Assembly: GCA_037693485.1 (NCBI GenBank)
Contig: CM075349.1
Coordinates: forward strand, 69,729,001 to 69,793,000
Source: Kitagawia praeruptora
Taxonomy: Eukaryota > Streptophyta > Magnoliopsida > Apiales > Apiaceae
Reading direction: 5' to 3'
Length of the DNA: 64,000 bases
Part shown: piece after piece, positions 22,310 through 31,248 of the stretch
How the letters are laid out: the number at the start of each line of letters is the position of its first letter
Position numbering within the stretch: position 1 is the stretch's first letter
Notes under the pieces: generated by a model
Databases searched by the model: none
Seen by the model: the letters and a program-made list of their open reading frames with translations, nothing else
Told to the model about the DNA's origin: nothing
Position numbers and translations under genes: made by a program

Positions 22310-24175
22310 AAAAGGATTCCGTCCCGGAATCTCGTTGAAAATATCGATAATTACCTTTCCCACATAACACCTTCAAATTCTCACATTACTTCCTCCATCT
22401 TTTAGTTCTTCCATAAACATCTCTATCATGTTTGTACAGAAATACACCAACATAACCTTGCTTGTCATTCATCAACATGCCATTTAGCTTTTCAATAGTA
22501 GTACTTTCACTATCTTTTTCTTGCAAATCCCCTCTTATATTCAGTCATTCTATCATATCTCATCTCTCCTTCCTATTTTGCCTAAGGGTATCGGCCACCA
22601 CATTGGCCTTCCCCGAATGGTAGTGTATCTCACTATTGTTTAACTATGTTTTGATCTCTATCATGACATAAAATATTAATATTCCAACCTTTGTATATAT
22701 CACCTCTCTAAAATTTTCCAGAAAATAAGTTATAATAATATTCCTTGAAACAATTGTAAGAAAATATTATTTATAATATATATTTCCTATTCGTACTTAT
22801 ACAAACATATACTTTCCTTTCATCCTTGAAAAATATTCTCGCACTTTCCCCAATACTCTTAATCTCCTTTTTATAGAGTTCTCTGACTCTTAACAGATAT
22901 TGATTTGGATGACATGAGAATAACCCCCCTTTCTTATATCACCATAGTTTACTTTCTCAAAGATAGATTATTCTTATCTATATTATCAGCCCATTTACAC
23001 CATTCATTGACTATGGAAATTGAATACTTCCTGATTAGCTATCTCTCGTATTTCCTTTCATGGAATAATCACATTTTGTCTTTTGTCTTAGTCCCAACTC
23101 TATATCATTGAATCACTACAGTTGACCCTCAAATCCACATTCCTCGAGCTGTAATATTTTGTAGCTCTCAAATTGTCATAACACTTTTTAAATTAGTATC
23201 TCCCTTGCAACTCAGCCTTTTCTTAGTATCACCTCATCATTTCTTGGACCAACTTCCTGTAACTTACATCGTAAGTCATCTTTTACACACTTGACACATG
23301 TAGTATTATTCTTAGGATGCTCAAACCATTTCACTCTCAATTAGTAATATATTCTTGCATGCTTTTATCCACAAGTTCGGTCACCCGATAACAGAGGTCG
23401 CGTATATTCACCACCTAGCTATCCAATTCTCTATTACTCCCTAATAATAATAAAAACTCTTGCAGTTTTATTAAAATAATTTGGGGAATTACTGACAATT
23501 GTATTCCCCCTTATTATCACTTTATTCTGAATCTAGGGTTTTAACCCTTATTAATATCTCCTTACTCTTATTTCTCCCGTATTCACCATGTACGAAGCAA
23601 TTCTCCATAATTCTATAACTTTCACCCATAATTCTTCTCACGAAATTCCTTTCTCTCTTGTATTGAAACACTTCTAGCTCTAATCATTTCTTAACGAAAT
23701 TTCCCTTGGAATCTCCAGTTCCCTTGTATAATCACGTATACTCTAAACCTTGCTTCCATTATCCCATCCATTACTGAAATCTTCTATATTCGAAACAATT
23801 TATAGAATTTAAGAAACTTTTAATTGAAACGAATCCAGAAACAAGCAAGGGTCCCACAACAATTTATAAAATTAAGAGTTTTAAATAACTTTTATTTGGA
23901 ACGAAAAGGATATCTGAGAAATCAATATAATGGAAGAACCTGTATGTCACACAAAGGAGGGCGTCCCCTCCGACTTTCAATCACACATACATATCGTCCT
24001 TGTGTATACATATAGGGTTGTTCCTCTTAGTTGTAGTAAAAATATAAAGAAAAATTTAAATCAAAATGATCAATACCATCTTCCGAAAGTAATCTTAGAG
24101 GAATATTTTGACTAAGATAGATCGAATAAAATTTTGAAATACATTCCAAAGGTACCAGAAAGTTTTGAAAAGATA
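22310..24175 (-). pseudogene. Degenerate gypsy pol remnants, 3' internal region of element C
   Basis: Most of the stretch has no usable ORF. On the minus strand, 22570-22640 reads EIHYHSGKANVVADTLRQ, the conserved end of the gypsy RNase H domain. Only about 270 bp separate it from the PPT, so the integrase is deleted. The remainder (22640-24175) is AT-rich and unassigned; short plus-strand ORFs such as 22905-23111 show no family features. Confidence 0.6.
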
Positions 24176-24180
24176 CAGGC
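24176..24180. other. Target-site duplication CAGGC of copia D
   Basis: CAGGC at 24176-24180 repeats exactly at 38287-38291, immediately outside the two LTRs. Confidence 0.95.
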
Positions 24181-24441
24181 TGTTGGTCCAGGAAAGTATT
24201 GCAGAAGGGGGGTTGAATGCAATACTAATAAATTTCAAAAACTATTTCAACAACTTAAATAGAATTTGTGATTTACTAGTAGAAGAAATGCAAACACAAG
24301 TAAAATCAAATATGAGGATTTCACAAAATAAATGTTTTATTTATTTTGCAAAGTTTTGCTACAACCTTGAGAAAATAATTCTCAAGCTACAAATACTCAA
24401 GAGATTACAGTGGTTGAGCTGTTTAATGTATAAGTAGAATG

Positions 24442-24455
24442 CTCTATTTATAGAG
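24442..24455 (-). promoter_or_regulatory. TATA box of copia D LTR
   Basis: Perfect palindrome CTCTATAAATAGAG on the element strand, about 260 nt before the LTR's 3' end. The same site in the 5' LTR, at 37390-37403, would drive the genomic transcript. Confidence 0.7.
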
Positions 24456-24782
24456 TGATAATCTACTGTACTATCACCATCAACATGGGTTGTCGAGTTG
24501 CTGTTATATTCCTTTTGCAGCTCATTCCATGATTTATTCCCATGTGATCAGCACAAAGTAACTTAAAGATGCTTTCCACATTTGAGCCACCCAGATCTAG
24601 CCGTATTCAATTTTGTCTGTTCTAGACTTTACAGGTTGTTCCATGTGATCTCTTGAGCTTCTGTTATAGACTTTCCAAGCTTGCTGTAAAGGTTGAATAT
24701 TACAGCATGCCTGCTTCTTTTGAACATGTAGTCTGTCGTCTAATTTTGACTTAGAAAAATTCCTAAATCAAGCTGATTCTAT

Positions 24783-25265
24783 ATGACAGTATGTTTGCCA
24801 CAAAGTTTGCTGTCAATGGATTACGCTTTGTTTTGACAGTATGAATTTCCCGCAGATATTACTGTCAAGAATTTTGCTTTGGTTGACAGTATGAATTCCC
24901 GCAGAGATTGCTGTCAAGAATTGTGCTTTGATTGACAGCATGTTTTTCCCGCAGAGATTGCTGTCAAGAATTCCAAACTCACTGTCGCAAACTGTATATC
25001 AAAGTTGCTGTCATTAGAATCTCCGCCAATGTTGCTGTCAAGTTGAAACTTGCTGTCGACTCCGTGAAACTTGCTGTCGACCTAGGCATCATGATGTTTC
25101 CTTGTAACCTTACTGTCAGGGCTTGACAGTAACTTTTATTCCTTCTGTCGGACTTATGTATTTCTTGAGGCTTGAACATAATCGAACTTCTTCCAAGAAT
25201 TACACTTATTACATGACAGTATTTATTTAAATTACAAGACTACATTTCAGGCTATGACAGTATGT
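24783..25265 (-). promoter_or_regulatory. TGACAG/CTGTCA motif array in the LTR U3 (identical array at 37731-38213)
   Basis: Fourteen exact TGACAG or CTGTCA hexamers plus four CTGTCG variants within about 480 bp. Several pair as palindromes around CCCGCAGA: TTGACAGTATGAATT, CCCGCAGAGATT, then GCTGTCAAGAATT, repeated three times at about 55-60-bp spacing. TGACAG contains the TGAC core bound by plant TALE (KNOX/BELL) homeodomain proteins; that they bind here is inference. The array lies upstream of the TATA box on the element strand. Confidence 0.75.
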
Positions 25266-25338
25266 TCTACTTAGCAAAAACTAAGTATACCAATAAAACT
25301 AGTTAAGTTGTCTATTCCATCACCCATAAATCCCAACA

Positions 25339-25350
25339 ATCTCCCCCAAT
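25339..25350 (-). other. Polypurine tract of copia D
   Basis: Minus-strand ATTGGGGGAGAT directly upstream of the 3' LTR start TGTTGGGATT. Confidence 0.9.
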
Positions 25351-25507
25351 TTGTTTTTATGGACAATAAGGACAAATTTACAAATATCATGCTGACAACT
25401 TAACTAACATAGATCAGAAAGAATAAACTCTTCATTTCTGACCAATGATTAAACTGAATTGTTTTCAAACAATATATCACAAAAGTTCAAAAAAAAAAAA
25501 ACTTTAC

Positions 25508-28500
25508 TTATCTTGATTTGAACTTTTCACTTTGCTCCTTTTCCCTTAGAGCTTTTCTGAGATTTTCAATTAACTCTTTTTCTTCAGGGGACTGTGCATC
25601 ATCTTCATTTTCCACAATGTATTTTCTGATCATTGAGGAAGCAGTGTTTAATGTATCTCTGAGTTCCATCCAGTAAACATTTTGCTTTACAATTGATCTG
25701 AATTTTAGCACATCTCCCTCCATCTTGAATCTCCTGCCAGGAAACTGATTTAGAGTTTCCCTTCTTTGTTTGTCCAAGCTGGGATCCTCTCCTCTCCTCT
25801 GATCAAGAATCATATCAAGCTCCCAAGAACACAGTGTTTCAAGACTGTTAGTTGATCCAACCACTTGCCAGTATAATTCTTTTAACACACTGGTCTTCAA
25901 TTTAGAGAAACTATCTACATAAATTTCTTCTTTGCCATACTTGATTCTCAAAGGATTGTCCAGTACGCATGGCTGATAGTTGGATTCTTCACTGTTGATC
26001 TTATTGATTTTACTGTAATTTTTCTTCATTTCAGCTTCAATCTCATCTTCTATCTGTTGACGAGATTTTTTCTTTGATGCTAATTCTTCTTTGAACCTTT
26101 GCTCTGCTTCATACATCTTCATTTCATGTTCTGAATAAGGTTTTCGCATTTCAATCCAGTTATAATCAGGAATAGGATTGTCTTCTTCATACTCCAAACC
26201 AAGAATTTGATAGACATCATCATCATTGTGAAGTGTCCAATCACCAAACTTCTCAATAAATTCAACATGCCTGGCTTCATAGTACTTGAGAACTTGATCC
26301 ATGATCTTCTTTGAAACATTATCATAGGTTTGCAGTAGCTCAACCATCCTTTCCAGATTGAAGAAATCAATTCTTCGTTTTACTGTTTCAGAAGTTTGAA
26401 TGAGTTTCTTTGAGATCACCTTTGATTTTGATATCTGAGTGAAGTCAGATTCCACTGTAATCAACTTTTCATTGTTTTGCCATAGAATGTATCTTGCAAC
26501 TTCTTCTTTTGGTCCATCAAATTCTATGGATACAGAGGTGATTGTTTCTTTGGCATTCAGCTGCATCATTTCAAAGCTATTCATTCTTCTCCTCATGATA
26601 GGTTTCTTGAGTCCCAACCCTGTAGCTTTTCCTTCTCCTTTGTAGACAGTCTTTCCCTTTGTTGGTCTTTTTGATTTTCTCTTGATTCTTACTGTCTTGA
26701 ATGATTTGACAGTAGGATCGTTGACAGTTTCTTTTAAAGGGCTTCTGACAATGTCTTCTTTGACAGTATCTTCAATGACTGTTACTTCATCCTGACTGAC
26801 AGCATCTTTATTGACATCCTTGACAGCATCTTTGTTGACAGTATCTTTTTCAAGATGTATATTGTCAATTTCCATTTCTTCTTGATTTCCTTTCAATGCT
26901 TCAAGTACTTCTTCCTCTTTCTTCTCATCAACTTTCTTGCTTGAGCTAGAATTTTCAGAAATTTCCTTTGATTCTGCTTCTTTGACTTGAGTTTGCTCTT
27001 TTGAAGAGTCTCTCAGTTCTGTTCTCTTAGGTACTCCAGCTTCACCTCCATCCTGATTGTCATCATCATCTTTTTCCAAGGTGTCATCAAAAGTACAGTT
27101 TCCACCTTGAGCATTTCTTCTTGAATTTGCTTTGACAATGAGCTTTTTAATTCTGGCACTGTACTCCATGTTTCTCTTTGCCAAAATCTTGTGAATATCT
27201 TTAACTGCCTTAATCCTTTCCTTGGTGATGGGTGCATTCAGTAATACCTTAAGTACATCCATGATGACTTTGCTTTGTAGAGATGTTTTGCCTTCAAGAG
27301 TTAAGAATCCAAGACCTTTAGTTCCTTTGGCTGTTGTCTGTTTAAAGCTTACACCATATGGCTGGAGACTTACTTCTGGAAGTTTGTTGTTGACCATTGT
27401 GCCCAGTTGCATATAGAGACTTTCATCAAAGATGGTAGAGTTTTTCTTCACTAGAATCCCAAGGATATATTGCACTCTGGCAGAGAAAGTTTCCAACAGT
27501 TGAGTTGTTATGAATATTGAATGCCCACTTTTCAGGTACACTTCAACTGCCCACCTCTTCTCTGAGCTAATCTTTACTGACAGATTTACAATCTTTTCTC
27601 TCAAAGCTTCTGCCAACTTGGCAGGTTTTCCTTTAGACACTGTGATTGCTTCATTCACCAGATTGTTGAATTCCTCATCTTTATTATTCAAGGTGCTCTC
27701 CATATGGCTTACTGTTATTAAGTCAGCTTCTTCTTGGGAATATGTACTTCCATCAGTCCAAGTGATAGGCTCTGAAGAAAACACATATTCAGGCAACTTG
27801 TCTTTGCCTTTACCCATCCTATTTGATTCCTCTTTTTCTCTCCATAGCCTCTCCAATGTGGATTCTTTCTTCTCAGGAACTGGTTCATTGATTTTGATTG
27901 AGGATGCTCTATTTCCTTGTATTTGACTTAATACCTCCTTGGATACTAGCATTTGTTCCCCATCTACTTCAGCTTCAAAAAGCTCCTCAGTTCCAGAGGC
28001 TATTCCTACTCTCTCTTGCTCCCCCTTACTCCTTTGCTCCCCCTGTCTTTTAGCTTCCCCTTGTAACTCCTCCTTTCTTCCTGGTTGCTCAGCCTCTTTC
28101 TGATCTTTTCCTTTCTCCCCCTTAGTTAAGTTTGCAGCATGAAGTAATGAAGAGAGTGACAGTAGTGTGGCTTGAATTTCAGCAAAACCAGTCTTCACAG
28201 TAGATGACAGGTTATCCAGTTTGCTTTCCATTGTAGCACATCGATTCTCCAGTGCTTGGAGCCTGTCATTTGAGGAAGCAGAAGGACCACCAGACCTAAA
28301 CCTTTTAGGAGGTAAGGGATAAGTCTGGGGCATGGAGACTGTTGGGGTTCTCACACTCTCAGTGTTTTTATAGATGATCTCATCATCTCTCACAAAAATT
28401 CCCTCAAGGCCTAATGCCTTTTCTGTATTGGCTCCCTCAAGTTCACTCTGGACATGCTCAAGTCCCTCTCCTTTTGCCAGCACATTTGGCTGCCTCTCAT

Positions 28501-30445
28501 TTTTATACTCACTTCTCTTTTCTTTTATCTCTCTTTTCTTTTGCTCTCCCTCACTCACCCTAAATGCATGAGTATGAGCAGTACTAGCATGCAAGGAAGA
28601 AAAAGATGACTTAGATTTTACCTTAAAAGCCCTGTAGAGTGGCATGTCATCATCAGAGATGTCTTCAATTAATCCTTCTTGAAGTTGTGTTTGAGCAGGG
28701 ATGACAGCATCTTTTGAAGGACTTTTGACAGTAACTTTTGTTGGAATGATACTGTCACTTGAATGTTTGACAGCACCTTCTGATTTGTCATTGACAGCAT
28801 CTTTGGTTGTGACAGCAACTTCCCTAGGGTAAGATGCTTTAAGGGAATCGATCAAGATGCTGGCTGTTTCAATTTCTGACAAGTTTGCATCTTGATCTAA
28901 TCCAGTGTTTGATGGAGTGGTATCCATTTCACTTTGAGAAATGGGTTCTTGTGGACCACTAGATGGGGGCTCATCCATGATTTGAGATGGATGATCAAAA
29001 CCTGAGGGGTTGGTACTGTCCCCCTCTCTAGGTTGATTAGAAGAAACAACAGATGTGGGAATGAAAGAAGAAGATTGAATTTCAGATTGATTAATTGGCT
29101 GTTCCACAGAAAACGATTGTGGAACATCAATAGTATGAGTGAATTCCTCACTGTGCTCTATCTCAATGTGTGTATCTTCAAATACAGGTTCCTCAAGAGT
29201 GAGTTCTTGAGTTTGTGTAGACTCTTTACAAGGTGCCTTGGGAGACAGGCCAATTTCAATAGATGTCCCTTGTTGAGAAGAAACACCTAGAGGTGAGTTC
29301 ATTTCCCTATCATCCTCTACAGTCTTTTGGGAAACTGTAGGGTGGCTGACAGTAACCTTGGCCCTTCTAGCTCTCTTCTTCTTAGGCTCAGAAGGGGCTA
29401 CTGTGGGTTCTTTTTCACTACCAACCTTATTTGCTGCACTAGGTGCAGTGACTCCCTCTTGACTCTCAACTTGTTCACCAGTTGCACTCTCTAGGGTTCT
29501 TTTCTTGGATTCCTGTTTGGCCATTTTAAGGGCTTTTGGTAGTCTAGAGTCCCTAGGTGGAATGTATGGTGTGGAATGTGGGTTAACTGAATTTGGGTCT
29601 AATTCAGCTTCATTCTCTATTGTGAAAACAGTGTAACCTGTTGGAAATGGAAAATCAAGGTTGGGCACTTGATTTACCATGTGTTGTGTGAAACATAGTG
29701 GAATATGTACATTCAAATTCTGTGTGTTAAGAGATGTGTGAGTGTTTTTCTTTAAAACAGGACATTCTTCAAAATCAGAATTGTCCTCAATATTTCCACA
29801 AATACTATTAATACACATAGTTAAAAAGCGAGGATAGATGGATACCTTCTTGCCTATTGCGCCTTTCAACTGTGTCATTATCAGTTTTCCAATGTTCACC
29901 TTGTATCCATGAACTAATGAATGAGTGAGCTTCTTGATATATGATGGTATTCCATTCCATCCTGTAGTCTTGGTAGAGAATACCTTCACCATTACATCAA
30001 AAATCATACTCCACTCTTTTCTTAGAAATTTCCTGTCCATTTCTCCTTTTTGATACCACTTATCAGAAGTTTCTTCAAGTTTAGAACCAGAGTACCCAAT
30101 CTTCAGAAAGAACTTCTTCAGGGTATCATCAGTTGCTAGTTCCGTAAAGCTTTCTTCACTGGTCAACACAATGCCCAAAGCCTCATTGATGTTCTTTACT
30201 GTAAGAGAATAACTTGCATCATCTATATTGAACTTAATTGATTCATTCTCTCCAGTTCCTTGAGCACTTGCTGATTTCCAGAATTTTTCAATTCTAACAG
30301 TATCAATTTTGGGGGAAGAGGTTATTGCATGACCTAGGTAGGATTTATTCAAGAACGAAATAAGTCCTTTGAAGTTTTCACCAGCATCACTAGGAGAAAA
30401 GATACCAGCAAAATTGGTTTGAGCAATGCTTTGTTTAGGTGCCAT
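25508..30445 (-). CDS. ORF3 of copia D, 1645 aa, Sirevirus accessory protein of unknown function
   Basis: Intact ORF downstream of pol, ending about 157 nt before the PPT. The N-terminal domain (about 20-265) has NFKGLISFLNKSYLGHAI and IEKFWKSA, recalling the globular domain seen at the start of extra ORFs in asterid copia elements (a FL...S...YAL..NP.I....I..FW pattern). A basic nuclear-signal-like stretch PKKKRARRAK is at 354-363. A long disordered Ser/Thr/Glu/Pro region follows, with two clusters of KDAV/KDTV-like repeats (about 545-590 and 1195-1255). Coiled-coil-like segments lie near 725-770. A middle block (about 880-1100) and a C-terminal block (about 1280-1645, highly charged, helical, with FGDWTLHNDDDVYQILGLEY) look globular. 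I see no signal peptide or membrane helix, so it is not a classical envelope protein. It could be a nuclear or DNA/RNA-binding accessory factor; unproven. Confidence 0.85.
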   Translation of the reverse strand: MAPKQSIAQTNFAGIFSPSDAGENFKGLISFLNKSYLGHAITSSPKIDTVRIEKFWKSASAQGTGENESIKFNIDDASYSLTVKNINEALGIVLTSEESFTELATDDTLKKFFLKIGYSGSKLEETSDKWYQKGEMDRKFLRKEWSMIFDVMVKVFSTKTTGWNGIPSYIKKLTHSLVHGYKVNIGKLIMTQLKGAIGKKVSIYPRFLTMCINSICGNIEDNSDFEECPVLKKNTHTSLNTQNLNVHIPLCFTQHMVNQVPNLDFPFPTGYTVFTIENEAELDPNSVNPHSTPYIPPRDSRLPKALKMAKQESKKRTLESATGEQVESQEGVTAPSAANKVGSEKEPTVAPSEPKKKRARRAKVTVSHPTVSQKTVEDDREMNSPLGVSSQQGTSIEIGLSPKAPCKESTQTQELTLEEPVFEDTHIEIEHSEEFTHTIDVPQSFSVEQPINQSEIQSSSFIPTSVVSSNQPREGDSTNPSGFDHPSQIMDEPPSSGPQEPISQSEMDTTPSNTGLDQDANLSEIETASILIDSLKASYPREVAVTTKDAVNDKSEGAVKHSSDSIIPTKVTVKSPSKDAVIPAQTQLQEGLIEDISDDDMPLYRAFKVKSKSSFSSLHASTAHTHAFRVSEGEQKKREIKEKRSEYKNERQPNVLAKGEGLEHVQSELEGANTEKALGLEGIFVRDDEIIYKNTESVRTPTVSMPQTYPLPPKRFRSGGPSASSNDRLQALENRCATMESKLDNLSSTVKTGFAEIQATLLSLSSLLHAANLTKGEKGKDQKEAEQPGRKEELQGEAKRQGEQRSKGEQERVGIASGTEELFEAEVDGEQMLVSKEVLSQIQGNRASSIKINEPVPEKKESTLERLWREKEESNRMGKGKDKLPEYVFSSEPITWTDGSTYSQEEADLITVSHMESTLNNKDEEFNNLVNEAITVSKGKPAKLAEALREKIVNLSVKISSEKRWAVEVYLKSGHSIFITTQLLETFSARVQYILGILVKKNSTIFDESLYMQLGTMVNNKLPEVSLQPYGVSFKQTTAKGTKGLGFLTLEGKTSLQSKVIMDVLKVLLNAPITKERIKAVKDIHKILAKRNMEYSARIKKLIVKANSRRNAQGGNCTFDDTLEKDDDDNQDGGEAGVPKRTELRDSSKEQTQVKEAESKEISENSSSSKKVDEKKEEEVLEALKGNQEEMEIDNIHLEKDTVNKDAVKDVNKDAVSQDEVTVIEDTVKEDIVRSPLKETVNDPTVKSFKTVRIKRKSKRPTKGKTVYKGEGKATGLGLKKPIMRRRMNSFEMMQLNAKETITSVSIEFDGPKEEVARYILWQNNEKLITVESDFTQISKSKVISKKLIQTSETVKRRIDFFNLERMVELLQTYDNVSKKIMDQVLKYYEARHVEFIEKFGDWTLHNDDDVYQILGLEYEEDNPIPDYNWIEMRKPYSEHEMKMYEAEQRFKEELASKKKSRQQIEDEIEAEMKKNYSKINKINSEESNYQPCVLDNPLRIKYGKEEIYVDSFSKLKTSVLKELYWQVVGSTNSLETLCSWELDMILDQRRGEDPSLDKQRRETLNQFPGRRFKMEGDVLKFRSIVKQNVYWMELRDTLNTASSMIRKYIVENEDDAQSPEEKELIENLRKALREKEQSEKFKSR

Positions 30446-31248
30446 TGTTGAATGCTTTGAAAAATGAGAGAGAAAAATGCGGTTTTTGGATGCAGAAGGT
30501 TGAGAGGTTTTTGCAAATGAAAGTGATAGTAGATTAAACGGTAGATTCAGTTTCTAATATGAATCGATTTAACCTCTCTTAATTGAACGTGTGATAATGA
30601 TATTACCCATTAACTCCACTTGCTATATTACGTGGCAGTTGCTATTAGATCGTGGATTGGTGAAAAGAAATATACGTATGTATATATATATAAAAATTAA
30701 TATATATATATCTTTCCACTATCTTTGACAGCAACTTCTCGTGACAGCAACTTTCATTGACAGTAACCTGTGCGCTTTTCTTTCTCTACCAATTCTGACA
30801 GCAATTTCTTGTGACAGCAACTTTCATTGACAGCAACTTGTGCGCTAACAATATTTCTGTCAATCAGCTTCATGAGTGACAGTAAGTTTTATCTGACAGT
30901 AAACTTATCATAAGATTATGCTGTCAGTCACTGTTCACACATAACTTAAGTTAAGGACACATGATTTCTTAAAATCATATTAAGACAGACATGTAAAACT
31001 ATTTTAGCATAGTCATAGCAAGCATGATATCTAAAAATCCTTTTAGCATAGTCATAGCAAACATGATATCTAAAAATCCTTTTAGCATAGTCATAGCAAA
31101 CATGATATCTAAAAATCCTTTTAGCATAGTCATAGCAAACATGTTGTCTGAACAAGTATCACAATGTACCTTAACTTCTCATGACAGTACCTTCAAAAGT
31201 TTCTGTCATGAGCTTCAACTACTTAGAATTGATAAACCAGTTAGATTA
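30446..31248 (-). promoter_or_regulatory. Spacer between pol and ORF3: candidate internal promoter for ORF3
   Basis: About 0.8 kb with no gene. On the element strand, in order: a 39-bp repeat array (31003-31142); a cluster of ten TGACAG/CTGTCA motifs in about 205 bp (30725-30926), partly a 71-bp direct duplication (30725-30774 and 30796-30846); a TATA-rich tract (30677-30713); and ORF3's ATG at 30445. The order motif cluster, TATA, transcribed region repeats the layout of the LTR promoter. An alternative is expression of ORF3 from a spliced full-length RNA. Confidence 0.45.
31003..31142. repeat. 39-bp tandem repeat, about 3.6-4 copies, between pol and ORF3
   Basis: Unit TTTTAGCATAGTCATAGC followed by AAACATGATATCTAAAAATCC; the first and last copies differ by a few bases. 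The 39-bp length keeps a frame open on both strands, which explains the short ORFs here; these are not genes. Confidence 0.9.

Larger units (their letters stand above)
24181..25338 (-). repeat. 3' LTR of copia D (1158 bp)
   Basis: TGTTGGTCCAGG ... AATCCCAACA on the plus strand. It contains a TATA box palindrome CTCTATTTATAGAG (24442-24455) and, upstream of it on the element strand, a dense array of TGACAG/CTGTCA motifs (24783-25265). The R/U5-side segment GAAGGGGGGTTGAATGCAAT near the LTR's 3' end is familiar from Sirevirus LTRs. The short ORFs 24165-24437 and 24932-25179 fall in the LTR, recur in the other copy and are not genes. Confidence 0.95.

Noticed and set aside
22905..24115. Plus-strand ORFs in the gypsy C remnant as genes
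   Set aside because: Low-complexity, hydrophobic chance frames in AT-rich DNA, opposite in strand to the element and without motifs.
24165..25179. Short ORFs in the copia D LTR as genes
   Set aside because: They recur unchanged in the other LTR and lie in promoter and leader sequence; no protein features.
25508..30445. ORF3 of copia D as a retroviral-type envelope gene
   Set aside because: No signal peptide, no membrane helix and no glycoprotein-like pattern visible; the protein is charged, disordered in the middle and carries a basic nuclear-type signal.
31003..31142. CRISPR-like array
   Set aside because: The 39-bp units are contiguous tandem repeats with no unique spacers, and the context is a plant retrotransposon.
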